Source: Actinomucor elegans
Lineage: Eukaryota; Mucoromycota; Mucoromycetes; Mucorales; Mucoraceae
Assembly (NCBI GenBank): GCA_026027325.1
Contig: JAMSLZ010000005.1
Location: forward strand, 2,728,001 to 2,792,000
DNA length: 64,000 nt
Reading direction: 5' to 3'
Positions 49,992 through 60,351 of the stretch are shown here, piece after piece. Both the position numbers and the translations under genes were made by a program. Numbering within the stretch: position 1 is the first letter of the stretch; each line of letters begins with the position of its first letter. The notes beneath the pieces were generated by a model that saw only the letters and a list, made by a program, of their open reading frames with translations, was not told the origin of the DNA and made no database searches.

Positions 49992-50884
49992 CATACACTA
50001 TAAAGGTTTTTGATGAATGTTGCATTTTTTTCTCAGTTACTATACCATACACAACTGTTCAATAAATATGCCTCTTGCTTTTACAATATTTGTGTAATTT
50101 CTAAAAAGTACGATGTTTGAAACATATTCACTGAAAAACATAAACATTCCAGTTTAATTTTTGAGAATTCGATCTTGTAAAAAGAGAGTAGCCTTGTTGG
50201 TATTGATGGCACTGTTAATATTAGAAAAAATAGTTTAATATGTAATAAAGCATCTGGCAAATGCTTATACAACAACAGTAAAGATTTTGTATTCAACGTG
50301 TGGGATTCATCATGCATTGTACACCATAGATCATATTTTAAAACTAGATACAGCATTATAGATCCAAGGGCATAAACTAAAAGAGTAAAGGAAAGGTATA
50401 GTTGCTTAAAGTAAATACCGTTAAACATACAGTCAGACAAGCTCAATAAGAGTCGATATGCAAAGTTTTAACCGTACTAGAAGTATTGGGGATACATTTG
50501 ATAAAAATCAATTTGGCCGAGTGGTCCATGATGAATTAATTACTAGCTTTCCATTTATAAATATACATAGTTTTAGTTAAATATCAAATGGTCGTTGTAT
50601 GTTACTAGTGCATGGTGCTGCTAGAAAAAGACTCAGTTTTCCTAGATACTGTAACTGTAAACAGTTATGTAGATAGCAAGACATTTACAAGATCCGTACT
50701 TCAGAAAGTAAATATTATGTAAAAAGGAAATAGTTTACTTTTAAGCACAAAAAAAAAAGAAATATTTTAACCCAGGTTTCTTCGTATAAACAAGTCAATA
50801 GTATATATCCCTGCTACGCTTTTGGAAGATTCATATCAAATACTCGACCTTATGCCAGGTAAAGATATAAATAGGAGCTGTGTA
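49992..50884. other. Intergenic
   Basis: AT-rich gap up to the 3' end of the P450 gene. A minus open frame at 50081-50446 (121 codons) has no recognisable motif. TTGGCCGAGTGGTCC near 50512 resembles a tRNA A box, but no B box or acceptor stem follows. Confidence 0.4.
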
Positions 50885-52812
50885 TTATATAAGAGCGTCG
50901 ACACGCTTTGTGAATTTAACCTTGTAAGGAAGGGGCAGAGTCGTAAGACCAGCATTGACAGCGCCGTCAAGATCAGGGTAACTAGTTTCCGACTCAGGTT
51001 CAATGAAGCATCTAGCGAAAACCTGAACAAATGCAGTGAAAATTTCGACTTCGGCCTATCAGATTCATTATGTAAGAAGAGAGTAAATGAGAAAAGAACT
51101 GTTATTATGAATCAAAGATACTTACCAAATGAATTGCAGGGCAAATACGTCTAGATGAGAATCGATCAGTATAATGAACATCAGTCATGTCTGTAAGTCA
51201 TACCTTCCCCAGCCAAAGTTAAAATGGTCACGTTCTTCGAGCTTGCCATTGGCAGCTGATTGCAACGTTTTAGTATTGTTAATGAATCGTGCAGGAATGA
51301 AAGTCTCGGGTTGAGGAAAGTACTCAGGCCTTTTGTGCATACTCTCCATGTTTGAGATAACTGAACATCCCTTAGGGAGAATATAACCATCCACTTCGAC
51401 TATATAATATAGAATGTTATTTTAGAATCTTCACTATCGCGTATATCTAGATACTAACCATCTTCCTCAACCGCATGAGGCAAACCAAAAGGAGTTGTGG
51501 GCCTTAATCTCATGCATTCCTTGATAACAGAAATACAAAAGGGAAGCTCTAATCTTTCTTTGAAATGGGGAACGCGACCATGAACTCGGGTAAATTTGTC
51601 AATTTCGGTAGAAACCTGCTTCTGAACCTTAGGATGATGGCAGAGAATAGCAAAGATATTCAATAAGGTCACTGATATAGTATCTGTTCCGCCAGAAATT
51701 ACATCGGCTAAAGAGCCAGATCAGTAAAGCAAAATATATCAGTTTTATAATAACTACTTACACATGAATACAACCTTATCATCTTCTGTCATATTGAAAC
51801 CGTCTTCATCCAGTGATTTGATGAGATTGGGGCTTTCCATTTTGGAGGCTTCTCTAATCAATTTACGGAAAGCGGGATCACGCCTAGTGACGATAAAATT
51901 TCGCATCTTAGCCTGCAGCCCAGAGAAATAATCAACAATTGAAAAGATGGGCAAAAATGTAGACATATCGTTCTCTACACCACCATACTTCATGGTAGTT
52001 TCAATAACTTCTGTGAGTTCCTTAAATTCAGGATCATCTACACTATCAAACTTTCTTCCAAAGCTAAGGTTGAAAATCACATTCAACGAATTCAACTCTA
52101 AATACTTAAGAGGATTGATGCTGCCATCTCTTTCAGTACTGGCAATAAACCGACTAACTAAATCACGAGCTTCCTTTTGAATTGAGTCCATATAGTTTTC
52201 AATTTGCTTTGGAGCAATCACCGACAAGGCTGTTTGAAGAAGAATTCATGAATTAAATACGAACACGATGTTTTCGATAGTGTGCTACTTACCAGCAGAT
52301 CTGTTCTTTCTCCATTCGCCGTTTGGTTGTGATTGGGCAACACCTCTGGCAGATTATCATGTGTGAGATCATGCATAAATTCAAGTTTGATTCACTTACT
52401 TGCATCCCATACTATAATAATCGTGTATATATTTACCATAAGGTCGGAACGAAGTTTGTGTGCCATGGGTAACAAAAATTTTGTGCGCTAATACTGGATC
52501 ATCCACTAAAACCCATGTTTTGACGCCCATTTGCAACTTGATAATAGGGCCCAACTCTCTATGCCATTCCGAGATCTTCTTTCCTGGTAAAGCGCCAAGG
52601 GACAAGATATGGCCCACATAGGGGTAAGCGGATCCGGGCACTGGGATTTCTTTAATACCTTGTTTGTGGGCTCTCTTTTGGCGATGGAGCATGTGATATG
52701 AAGAGTATAAAAGAGATGTAGCTGCTGCAATACCGATAACAAGAGGTACAGCGTGCTCTCGCTCAATACGAGGCACCTGGACAGATTCAAGAAGCTTAAT
52801 TGCTTGCTCCAT
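50885..52812 (-). CDS. Cytochrome P450 monooxygenase (microsomal)
   Basis: Heme-thiolate monooxygenase, substrate unknown. Seven minus-strand exons: 52812-52400, 52345-52293, 52229-51762, 51707-51459, 51399-51204, 51150-51126 and 51055-50885, 524 residues. An N-terminal helix (VPLVIGIAAATSLLYSSY) anchors it in the ER; PVPGSAYPYVGH is the proline hinge. Also seen are the I-helix SDVISGGTDTISV, ExxR as KECMRLRP, and the heme loop FNFGWGRRICPAIHLAE with the axial cysteine at about 463. The heme loop is built from a 25-base exon. Without it the frame appears to stop just after FGWG, giving a false truncated enzyme. The loop has CPA where CxG is usual. AATAAA-like signals are not obvious. The family is fungal class II; I do not assign a CYP number. 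Confidence 0.93.
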
Positions 52813-54954
52813 GATCAATGTAAGAGAATTATGAAAAGAAAAAAGAAAAAGAAAAGGGACTGGAAGATGGAGACATTAGTTTATCGTTTCTCTTGGTAAA
52901 TAGTTTGTCTGGTTGAAACACAGCTTGTTGATGCGCACTTTGATTCTACAATTTGATTCTACCAAGTCTTGTAGCACAGCAGCTTCATGTCCAACACCGC
53001 AGTTCAATCTAGTTGATTCCTTCATCAACATCAGCTAAGATATTTTTCTTTTGATTAGTTCATCACTGATCTGGTACTCAAGGAAAATGTAGTATCGAGC
53101 AAATATACATACTAGTAAAATGACAAACTCTATATGTTTTGATCTGAAAATAAGCAATTAATACTGACTTATTTTTTTTTCCAGCAAAGTACAAACTTTA
53201 AATGTTAAATTAACGCAGTAATACAGTCAAACCTTCAAATACCCAGAAAAAAAAACTAGTTCTAGTTTATATAATAACTATTAAAAATGCTATACGCAGG
53301 TAGATATAGAATGAAATATGCTAGTGTATTCTAAATCGATGACTAAATCCTTAGCAAACGCTTGTTTTTTTTAAAAAAAGGACCACCCTTAAACAAATAA
53401 GCTCAATTTTCATATGTCCATATAGTTAGATTGTCTAGTTTCTCGGAAAGATACACATACAATGTAACACTCTTTTGACTTGTACTACTCTTTCACTCGG
53501 ATGAGGGCGAGAACGTTTACTTTTTCAAGTTATTGAGATATTAGTTTTTGTGACCTGAATTCGTCTAGAAAAGAGGTACTTGGATGTGAAGCAATTGATA
53601 CTTTTAAACTCGTTCATATGACTTAGAACTGTACAGTGTACCCTTTGAGAGTAACGCCTATTACACTACATAAAGAGGGCTCGTAGAAATGACTTTATAA
53701 AATACAACGTTTAATTGCAAATACTGGCCATAACAGACTACTGGGTTACTAATTTTAAATCTTGGTAGTAATAACGTCAAATGTGATAAGGTATCAAATT
53801 CCCATAGAGACATCGCTTCGCATTTAAACTGGTTATTGTTTCTGAAAAAAAAATCAAATACATACTAGATCATATGAAATGTATATGATTTACATGGCAG
53901 CGTGAAAGTACAATATACTCGTAGCACCTCAGTCAACTAATAACTTTAATAGATGCATTAAATTATTTTGAAAATGTACTACTAGTCCGATATAACTATA
54001 AATCTGAATTGGCAAAGAGATGAAGATTTCCTAAAAATAACTTCACCCAAGATACACTTAGGTATACCTCTTCAAGTCCAGCCCTAAGTATAGTAATTTA
54101 TCTGAATCGACAACGGCATTCCAGAGGCACATTGTACGTCGTATACATCCATTGGTAATATTAATTTCTAGTAATATTTTTTATATTGTCATTGATAAAA
54201 AAAATAATTAGGGTACGGTGGTATTTATAAAAGACCCAGATATTGTAGTTTACTGCGCATAAATTTATGAGCTAAAAGAGCTATTCAGTGATATATACAG
54301 TATTTGGTGAGCAACTCACAGCATAGGCCTGTTTTTGTTTGCAAATTGCCGACAGCCAATAATAATTCATACTCTTAAAATACTTTAAATCTATTGACCA
54401 ACGATACTTAAACATATATGACGACGACTGACGGCTTGAAAATGCACTATGAAGTATTCTAAATGTACATAACTAATACGCTATTTCTTAAAGATGTATT
54501 TGAAGACTAGAAAAATAACGCAATTTTGAAAAATAGATTATGTATACCCTCCAGATTTTCCTGGAGTCCTCGTGTTTCTTTCGTCTTGATCCAATATCGC
54601 ATATTAGTAGATCATATTTAGAATAAACTGCTGCGCTTACTATAGCCTTCGTTAATATGAGTTACAACAAGGGCATTGTATAATAAATACAACTTGTGTG
54701 TGGATTGTTGTCTATATATAAGAATTACACTAGATTGATATATGATAGGTAATCACTACTATTAAGATATTTGGTAAAGCCAAGTCACGGAATCTTACTT
54801 TGTAGAAATCATTTTTGCTCAAATAGTGAACTACGGGAAGCGATGATCTTTCCACATGTATCTAGCTCAATCCTTTTGTAAGCTCAAGATTTGTATACTA
54901 GGCCGATAACCCTATATAGATTTATTGTACAAAAATGAATACTGCTACAGGTGT
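52813..54954. other. Intergenic, one repeat copy
   Basis: AT-rich. A diverged plus-oriented core repeat is at about 54585-54637 (TTGATCCAATATCGCATATT, then TTTAGAATAAACTGCTG). No gene seen in 2.1 kb. Confidence 0.5.
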
Positions 54955-56004
54955 TTACTTTCGTTTTAAAGCATCTAAACGTCTTGCCAAGGCATCAAAA
55001 TCATTTGGATCATCTACAGGTGGCGTTTGGACGTTTGAACCGGTATTATTGTTGCTCGTACTGACAAATTTCTTCTTTAAGGGCGAATTAGTTGGGATTT
55101 CGGGTAGATCAAACTGGGTATCGTTCAATAAATCTGGTGGATTCTGTAATGGAGGAAGCAACTACAGCGTGTCAGAAATATTATCATGCGATGCTTCTTT
55201 CAACTTCAAATCTTACCTCTGCCTGTCCACCTCCACCTCCGTTGCTGCTTTGGTCATCATCCTCATCATCAAAGATAGTTTCTTCTTCTTCTTCTTCTTC
55301 ATGTTCGATAATGTTTGACCTCCATTTGATATCATAGGTTCGGGCAATTTCTTCCAAATAGCGTTCAACTAGATAAGAGTCTGGTGCGTTTACTTGTAGT
55401 TTCATGACAATCTACAAGTAAAAATTAGCACATTTGGCTCTCATTTCGTAATAGTATGATTCTTTTTACTCTAGGATTCACTCTTTCATCTTCATTTTCT
55501 AAGGCTTGCATCATGAATTCTTTGCCAAACTTTGAAGCTAATTGATCTCGTACCTGTATATTACAATGTCAGGCATAAACTAAGCAGACAAATCATTTTG
55601 CATGTACTTACAAGGCCAAGTTCTTTGACTTCGCCTACGCGAGGAGCAGCCCAAATAATGGTATTGACTGCCTCAGCAATACTGGGTTCGCAAGTTCTAT
55701 TTTAACGTTAGAAATCCATTCATTGTTACAAATTGTAGATGCTTTACTTGTACGATTCCAATAAGCCAAATCGTGCCAACAGCAAATCACAGTATAATTC
55801 CAAGTTTTCCATAGCTTCAATGAGCAAATCATCGCGTATAATATGTTCAACTCTTATGCGAGCACTTTCGTCCTTTCCTTTTTCAAGCAAAAGACCAATC
55901 TCTCGTCTGTTTTGTTGATTAAGAGACGTCTTTTTGGCTTGTAGCATTTTGAGTCTGTTGATAGCCAACTTGAGCTGTACTTTGAGTCGTGTTGGATTAT
56001 ACAT
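54955..56004 (-). CDS. IST1: IST1 homologue, ESCRT-III-associated regulator of Vps4
   Basis: Endosomal protein that regulates Vps4 and ESCRT-III in multivesicular-body sorting. Minus-strand exons 56004-55748, 55696-55612, 55553-55470, 55411-55217 and 55161-54955 give 275 residues (yeast 298). The N-terminal helical core starts MYNPTRLKVQLKLAINRLKM and contains ARIRVEHIIRDD, AMENLELYCDLLLARFGL and WAAPRVGEVKELGLVRDQL. The middle has an acidic run and a Gly run. The C-terminus DFDALARRLDALKRK fits a MIT-interacting motif, the Vps4 contact. All four introns lie in frame-consistent places. Divergent from STE14. Confidence 0.94.
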
Positions 56005-56711
56005 ATTGTTTGTTTAAAGATTATGAGGAAAACAAGAAATAGGATGATATTATGAATCCTTGGCTCGATTTACGTGTTACCTTTCCTTGGCAGCTGCAAG
56101 CGGACTTCAAACGTATCTTTGATATATATTTCGCCTGCTGTAAACAATTCATTTTCAAAATATAGTTTTTATATCAAAGCGTCGCTTATATTGTAATATA
56201 TATTGATATTTTGTTAGATTCGATCTTATTGAAAGCTAAGTTATTAATGTAAAATATAAATGGCAAAAGAGGGACATAATCTAAAATGGGTCTACTTTTT
56301 AATAGAACATTCAGCTTGATTATTACTTTATCTTATGCACAATATAATTGTTCGCAACCTACGTTAAAAGACACTATACTTATTTTCAATTACTAGTATA
56401 TAAAAGTCGTATTGAAGAACAGGAAGATAAATTCTAAGCTTCAAAATGAACTTTAAATGATGTGTCAATTTTCAATTGCCGCTATCCAACGTATTAACAA
56501 AAAAAAGAAAAATAGCGGACATTACAAATAAATCCAATAAAATGAATTCATTCTGATAATACGTAAACCACGAGGGAATAAGCCTTTCTTCCACCGATAA
56601 CATGCTTGACCGGGGCTTGATTGGCTAATAGGTGTCTATAGATGACCATCCCTTTTCTATCAAAAACTTTTTCGAGGTTTCTACTACTTTCTTCATTCAA
56701 TTAGATTTTGG
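56005..56711. other. Bidirectional promoter region of IST1 and STE14
   Basis: A 707-base AT-rich gap. ATTGGC at 56620-56625 (in TTGATTGGCTAATAGG) is an inverted CCAAT box 92 bases ahead of the STE14 ATG. No gene seen. Confidence 0.5.
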
Positions 56712-57626
56712 ATGAGTTCGCCTAGTTTAAATATACGACGTGTCCTGAGGGATGAAACCGAATCTGATCCAAATATTCAGTTGATGGCTTCCCAAAAACC
56801 AAAAGAACCAAAAGTGCATTCAGTCAAAGACGAGATTCATATATTTGATGGAGAAAACAGCCCACAAAACATATCAGTTTATGGGTTTCTATTAGGCATG
56901 GTCTGTAGTGCCGGACTCATGTTTACTATTGTCAGCGATACAAAAATACCTCAGTTCGGTATCTTCCTGGCCGCGCTATCTTTATTTCATTTCCTGGAGT
57001 ATATAGCCACTGCTTTATTTAATGCTGACAAGCTATCATTGGACTGTAAAGTACTATTAGCTCCCTGTCAAGTGTTCGTAGCTGACAGCATTTCTCTTTT
57101 GTAGCGTATTTAATCAATCACAGTGCCCATTACCACGCTGCGCATGCTGCAGCGTTAATAGAGTTTTTAGTAGAGTATTACTTCTTTCCAACTTGGAAGA
57201 TGTTTGGTTGGGTGAACTATATAGGGCTTTTATTAGTGATTATTGGTCAAGGCTGTCGTACTGTAGCCATGTTTTCTTGTAGACATAATTTTTCGCACCA
57301 TATTGTAGACTATAAAGAACAAGATCATGTATTAGTAAAGCATGGTATTTACAGGTAAATGGTATTCAGAGTTACAACTGCAGCAACTATCTCATATTCA
57401 TTATAGTTTTATGCGTCATCCTTCTTACTTTGGATTCTATTGGTGGGCCATTGGAGTGCAAGTACTATTGATTAATCCAGTTTGTCTTGGTCTGTTTGTT
57501 TATTGGCTCCAAAAGTTCTTTTCTGAAAGAATTGCTTATGAAGAACATACGTTGCATCGTTTCTTTGGTCAAGAATGGATCAGTTATAAATCAAAGACAC
57601 CAACTTTAATGCCGTTCATAGAATAA
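56712..57626 (+). CDS. STE14: Protein-S-isoprenylcysteine O-methyltransferase
   Basis: ER membrane enzyme that methylates the C-terminal prenylated cysteine of CaaX proteins such as Ras, Rho and mating pheromones, using S-adenosylmethionine. Exons 56712-57045, 57105-57354 and 57407-57626 give 267 residues. The N-terminal 50 residues are polar, then come several helices (ISVYGFLLGMVCSAGLMF, IFLAALSLFHFLEYIATAL). Family marks are NHSAHYHAAHAAALIEF, GQGCRTVAMFSCRHNFSHH, then SFMRHPSYFGFYWWAIG and the tail ERIAYEEHTLHRFFGQEW. The RHPxYxGxxxW motif sits at the start of exon 3. An F-box gene follows only 85 bases downstream on the same strand. Confidence 0.96.
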
Positions 57627-57711
57627 ACGTCTCACGTGCTTTATATTTACCAGTTCTTCGAAGAACGCCCTTATCTCTCTTTCTTTTCACTTTTATACAT
57701 AAAATACTACT

Positions 57712-59172
57712 ATGGTTCCTATCAAAAACAAAGATTCCTACTTTTTAAAACTACCAAGCGAAGTGATACAGACCATCATAGATTTAGCTTCTATAGTGAC
57801 AGAAAGAGAAGATGATCATGACTGTCAGTTTCTCGGTTGGCCTTATCCTGAACATAGTTATGTGCACCTAACTTCTATTGCTCTCTGCTGTCGACGTTTA
57901 TATATACTCTGCGCGCCTTTCTTATGGAAGGATAAAGAGTTTATTCTGCCTCGCGAAGACGATGAAAAGAGCGATAACGCTAGTGTTCAAATGGCAACTG
58001 ATATCCTATCAAAGAAGGCTTTGTTTCAACATGATTACTATCTCGGTGATTACGTACGCTCGCTCAATCGCGACCTAACCAGTGGGCCTCATTTTGATCT
58101 AATGAATTCTAAGCTAATGGCTCAATTGGTGAGCAATTTACGTGCCCTTCGAATCGATTTCCATCCGTTATCACGTACTAAACACTATGGATTGCGCTAT
58201 TTCGCTCAGTACTGCCCTCAGCTTACTGAACTATATTTAAACAACTGCCATGATACATTTGACGATTTTCTATCTCTAGTGGAATTCCATCCACCTTTGA
58301 TCTCGCTAACGCTATCTAACTGTACTATCAAAGAATCGACATTTGAAAAGCTATCCAGTATACTAAGACCCACCTTAAAGCATCTGTTATTACACCAAGT
58401 ATTGACTGAACCGGCTTCTTTCAAAAAGACCCATTCGCTATTACTAGATACACAAGAATTCATTCATTCTTTTCACTATCTCGATACTCAAGTAGCAGCT
58501 GTACCTCATAGTATCTATCATGAATTTGCATTACATAGTAACCTTACCCAATTTGCTCTCACAACGGATTCCATTTCCTATTCTCTTTTACACAAACTCG
58601 TACAACATGCAACCAAGCTAGAAAAACTGGCCATCTTATTATATGATTTGATTCCTTGCCAGGTTCAACAAAGTTTATTGGCAATCAGTACGCTTTCTCA
58701 ACTCACTACACTTTCGATTGGTTTCAAAGAATATGATCCAGTACTCAAACAGTGTCGAAAACTGCCTTGTCATGTTCCAGCAGCGGTTTGGTCAGTGCTT
58801 GCAAAACGATTAACTCAATTGCGAGTATTGCATATCTCAGCGACACGTATTACGGTGAATTCAAATTTCATACCCACTTTATTAAGCAACAATCCATATT
58901 TAAAGAACGTGATTATCCATAGTTTGGCTTTGGTAACAATGCCTAATGATAAATTAATCGAAACGGATAATGAAGATATGGTGAAAGACGCGTATATTAG
59001 AGACTGTAATTACCTAACTACGAATATTCAAGAATGGGGTAATGATAAACAAGTCAAACCATATTTGTATACTTTTGAACAAGCAAAAGAGATTGGATAT
59101 GAATGCTTTGATGAAACGGATCGCGTTTGCTTTATAAAAGGATTCATTTCTGCTATCTCGCCTCCTTCTTAG
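57712..59172 (+). CDS. F-box protein with LRR-like repeats
   Basis: Probable substrate receptor of an SCF ubiquitin ligase. Single exon, 486 residues. The N-terminal F-box-like segment (about 12-75) has FLKLPSEVIQTIIDLASIV and LTSIALCCRRLYILCAPFLW. The remainder shows irregular leucine-rich repeats, for example LTELYLNNCHDTFDDF, LISLTLSNCTIKESTFEKL, LRPTLKHLLLHQVL and LTQLRVLHISATRITVNS. The substrate is unknown. The C-terminal 60 residues are polar and may form a tail. The gap to STE14 is 85 bases, which leaves little room for separate promoters. Confidence 0.8.
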   Translation: MVPIKNKDSYFLKLPSEVIQTIIDLASIVTEREDDHDCQFLGWPYPEHSYVHLTSIALCCRRLYILCAPFLWKDKEFILPREDDEKSDNASVQMATDILSKKALFQHDYYLGDYVRSLNRDLTSGPHFDLMNSKLMAQLVSNLRALRIDFHPLSRTKHYGLRYFAQYCPQLTELYLNNCHDTFDDFLSLVEFHPPLISLTLSNCTIKESTFEKLSSILRPTLKHLLLHQVLTEPASFKKTHSLLLDTQEFIHSFHYLDTQVAAVPHSIYHEFALHSNLTQFALTTDSISYSLLHKLVQHATKLEKLAILLYDLIPCQVQQSLLAISTLSQLTTLSIGFKEYDPVLKQCRKLPCHVPAAVWSVLAKRLTQLRVLHISATRITVNSNFIPTLLSNNPYLKNVIIHSLALVTMPNDKLIETDNEDMVKDAYIRDCNYLTTNIQEWGNDKQVKPYLYTFEQAKEIGYECFDETDRVCFIKGFISAISPPS

Positions 59173-60351
59173 AACCCTGTTGAATATACTTTATTGTAAA
59201 TAAAACTAGAGTATCTCCATTTCATAATAATGTCGAGTTAGACCATAATCCTTGGAATCTTTTGGACCCTGAACCATACCGTCAAAACACCAATGTCTTT
59301 TTCATATCACAAAGTAACGTCTACAACAAGAAATTCGGATGTAAAAAATAGTTTTCAGTTCAACTAGAGAACAATGTATGGTATTTACAATAAACAACTT
59401 AATTATGATACAGTGGAGTCGAAAAGTGCCAGAAGCTCATATACATACGCTGGTTTCCTTTCGAGTATCAGTGCAGTGATCGAATTAGCTGCTAACAGAA
59501 GCCTGTGAATTACTGTGTGGGCTCTAGATCATCAAAAAAGTAAGCTACAGGTATCTTTTCCGGAAAAATTATAGAAAGAAGCACACTCTGTCTCTTATAT
59601 CAGCCTTATTATTATGCTTTTAAATCTGCAGGTGCTAGAACAGTAAACTTTTATACTAGAATTCGGAAACTATTGCGGCAGTTGAATATTAAACCAATGA
59701 GAGTCAGTAAAACTACTAATACTTGCGCATCTTTCTAACAAGGAGTCAGAATATACGGGTAAAATATAGTAAGGGGTGCTTTTTCTCTATAAAAAACTTA
59801 TTCATGTACTAACACAAGAAGGCGCTAGAAGTTGGTATATGCATTTAACCGGCAATTAAATCGGTGTCAGAACGTATAAGCCTATCATTACTCGGTAAAA
59901 CATAGTACTAAATTCGAAATTACTCTAAATTGGCAAAAGATTGCGAAAATCAAATTATTTCCGGATAAAATATAGAGAAAAACCTGCTCTATTCAGTTAG
60001 TGAACTTGAATAGCGATATATTTCACTGGGGAGGCGCTAGGAGAACTCAAAGACACAATTTGAATTGATATTCATTCTGATTATAAAATGAGGCGTACTC
60101 TATTCACAAGGCTAACATAACGAAGAAATCATGTGACTTTCTTGAAAATCATACTACCATGGATTGTCAAGAGCCTGCTTTGCATGAAAAATTGGTTACT
60201 TAAACTTCCGGATCTGCACAACCAAAGTATCTGTGACTTGTTTTACAATTTAATGTCCGATGAGAATTAGTATAAATAGAGTATCAAAAAAATTTTCTAT
60301 CAATATTATCTTTTTCTCTCAACTACTTATTTTTTAAAAAAATTTACAACT
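59173..60351. other. Intergenic with degenerate tandem repeats
   Basis: From about 59430 to 60105 the sequence repeats itself loosely with a period of about 200 bases (see the finding). The last 100 bases are T-rich leader of the next gene. No gene seen. Confidence 0.5.
59430..60105. repeat. Degenerate tandem array, period about 190-210 bases
   Basis: Two motifs recur in the same order: a GGCGCTAGAA-like box (59432 GTGCCAGAAG, 59626 GTGCTAGAAC, 59819 GCGCTAGAAG, 60031 GCGCTAGGAG), and a GGATAAAATATAGA-like box followed by a CTCT element (about 59561, 59757, 59961, 60080). Similarity between units is patchy, and the last unit is short. Confidence 0.55.

Noticed and set aside
50505..50590. tRNA-like start TTGGCCGAGTGGTCC
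   Set aside because: Resembles the A box of Leu/Ser tRNAs, but there is no B box, variable arm or matching acceptor stem in the following 90 bases.
50822..51154. 110-codon open frame on the plus strand with natural-looking composition
   Set aside because: It is antisense to the last exons of the P450 gene; the minus strand encodes the heme loop and C-terminus across two introns, which explains the openness.
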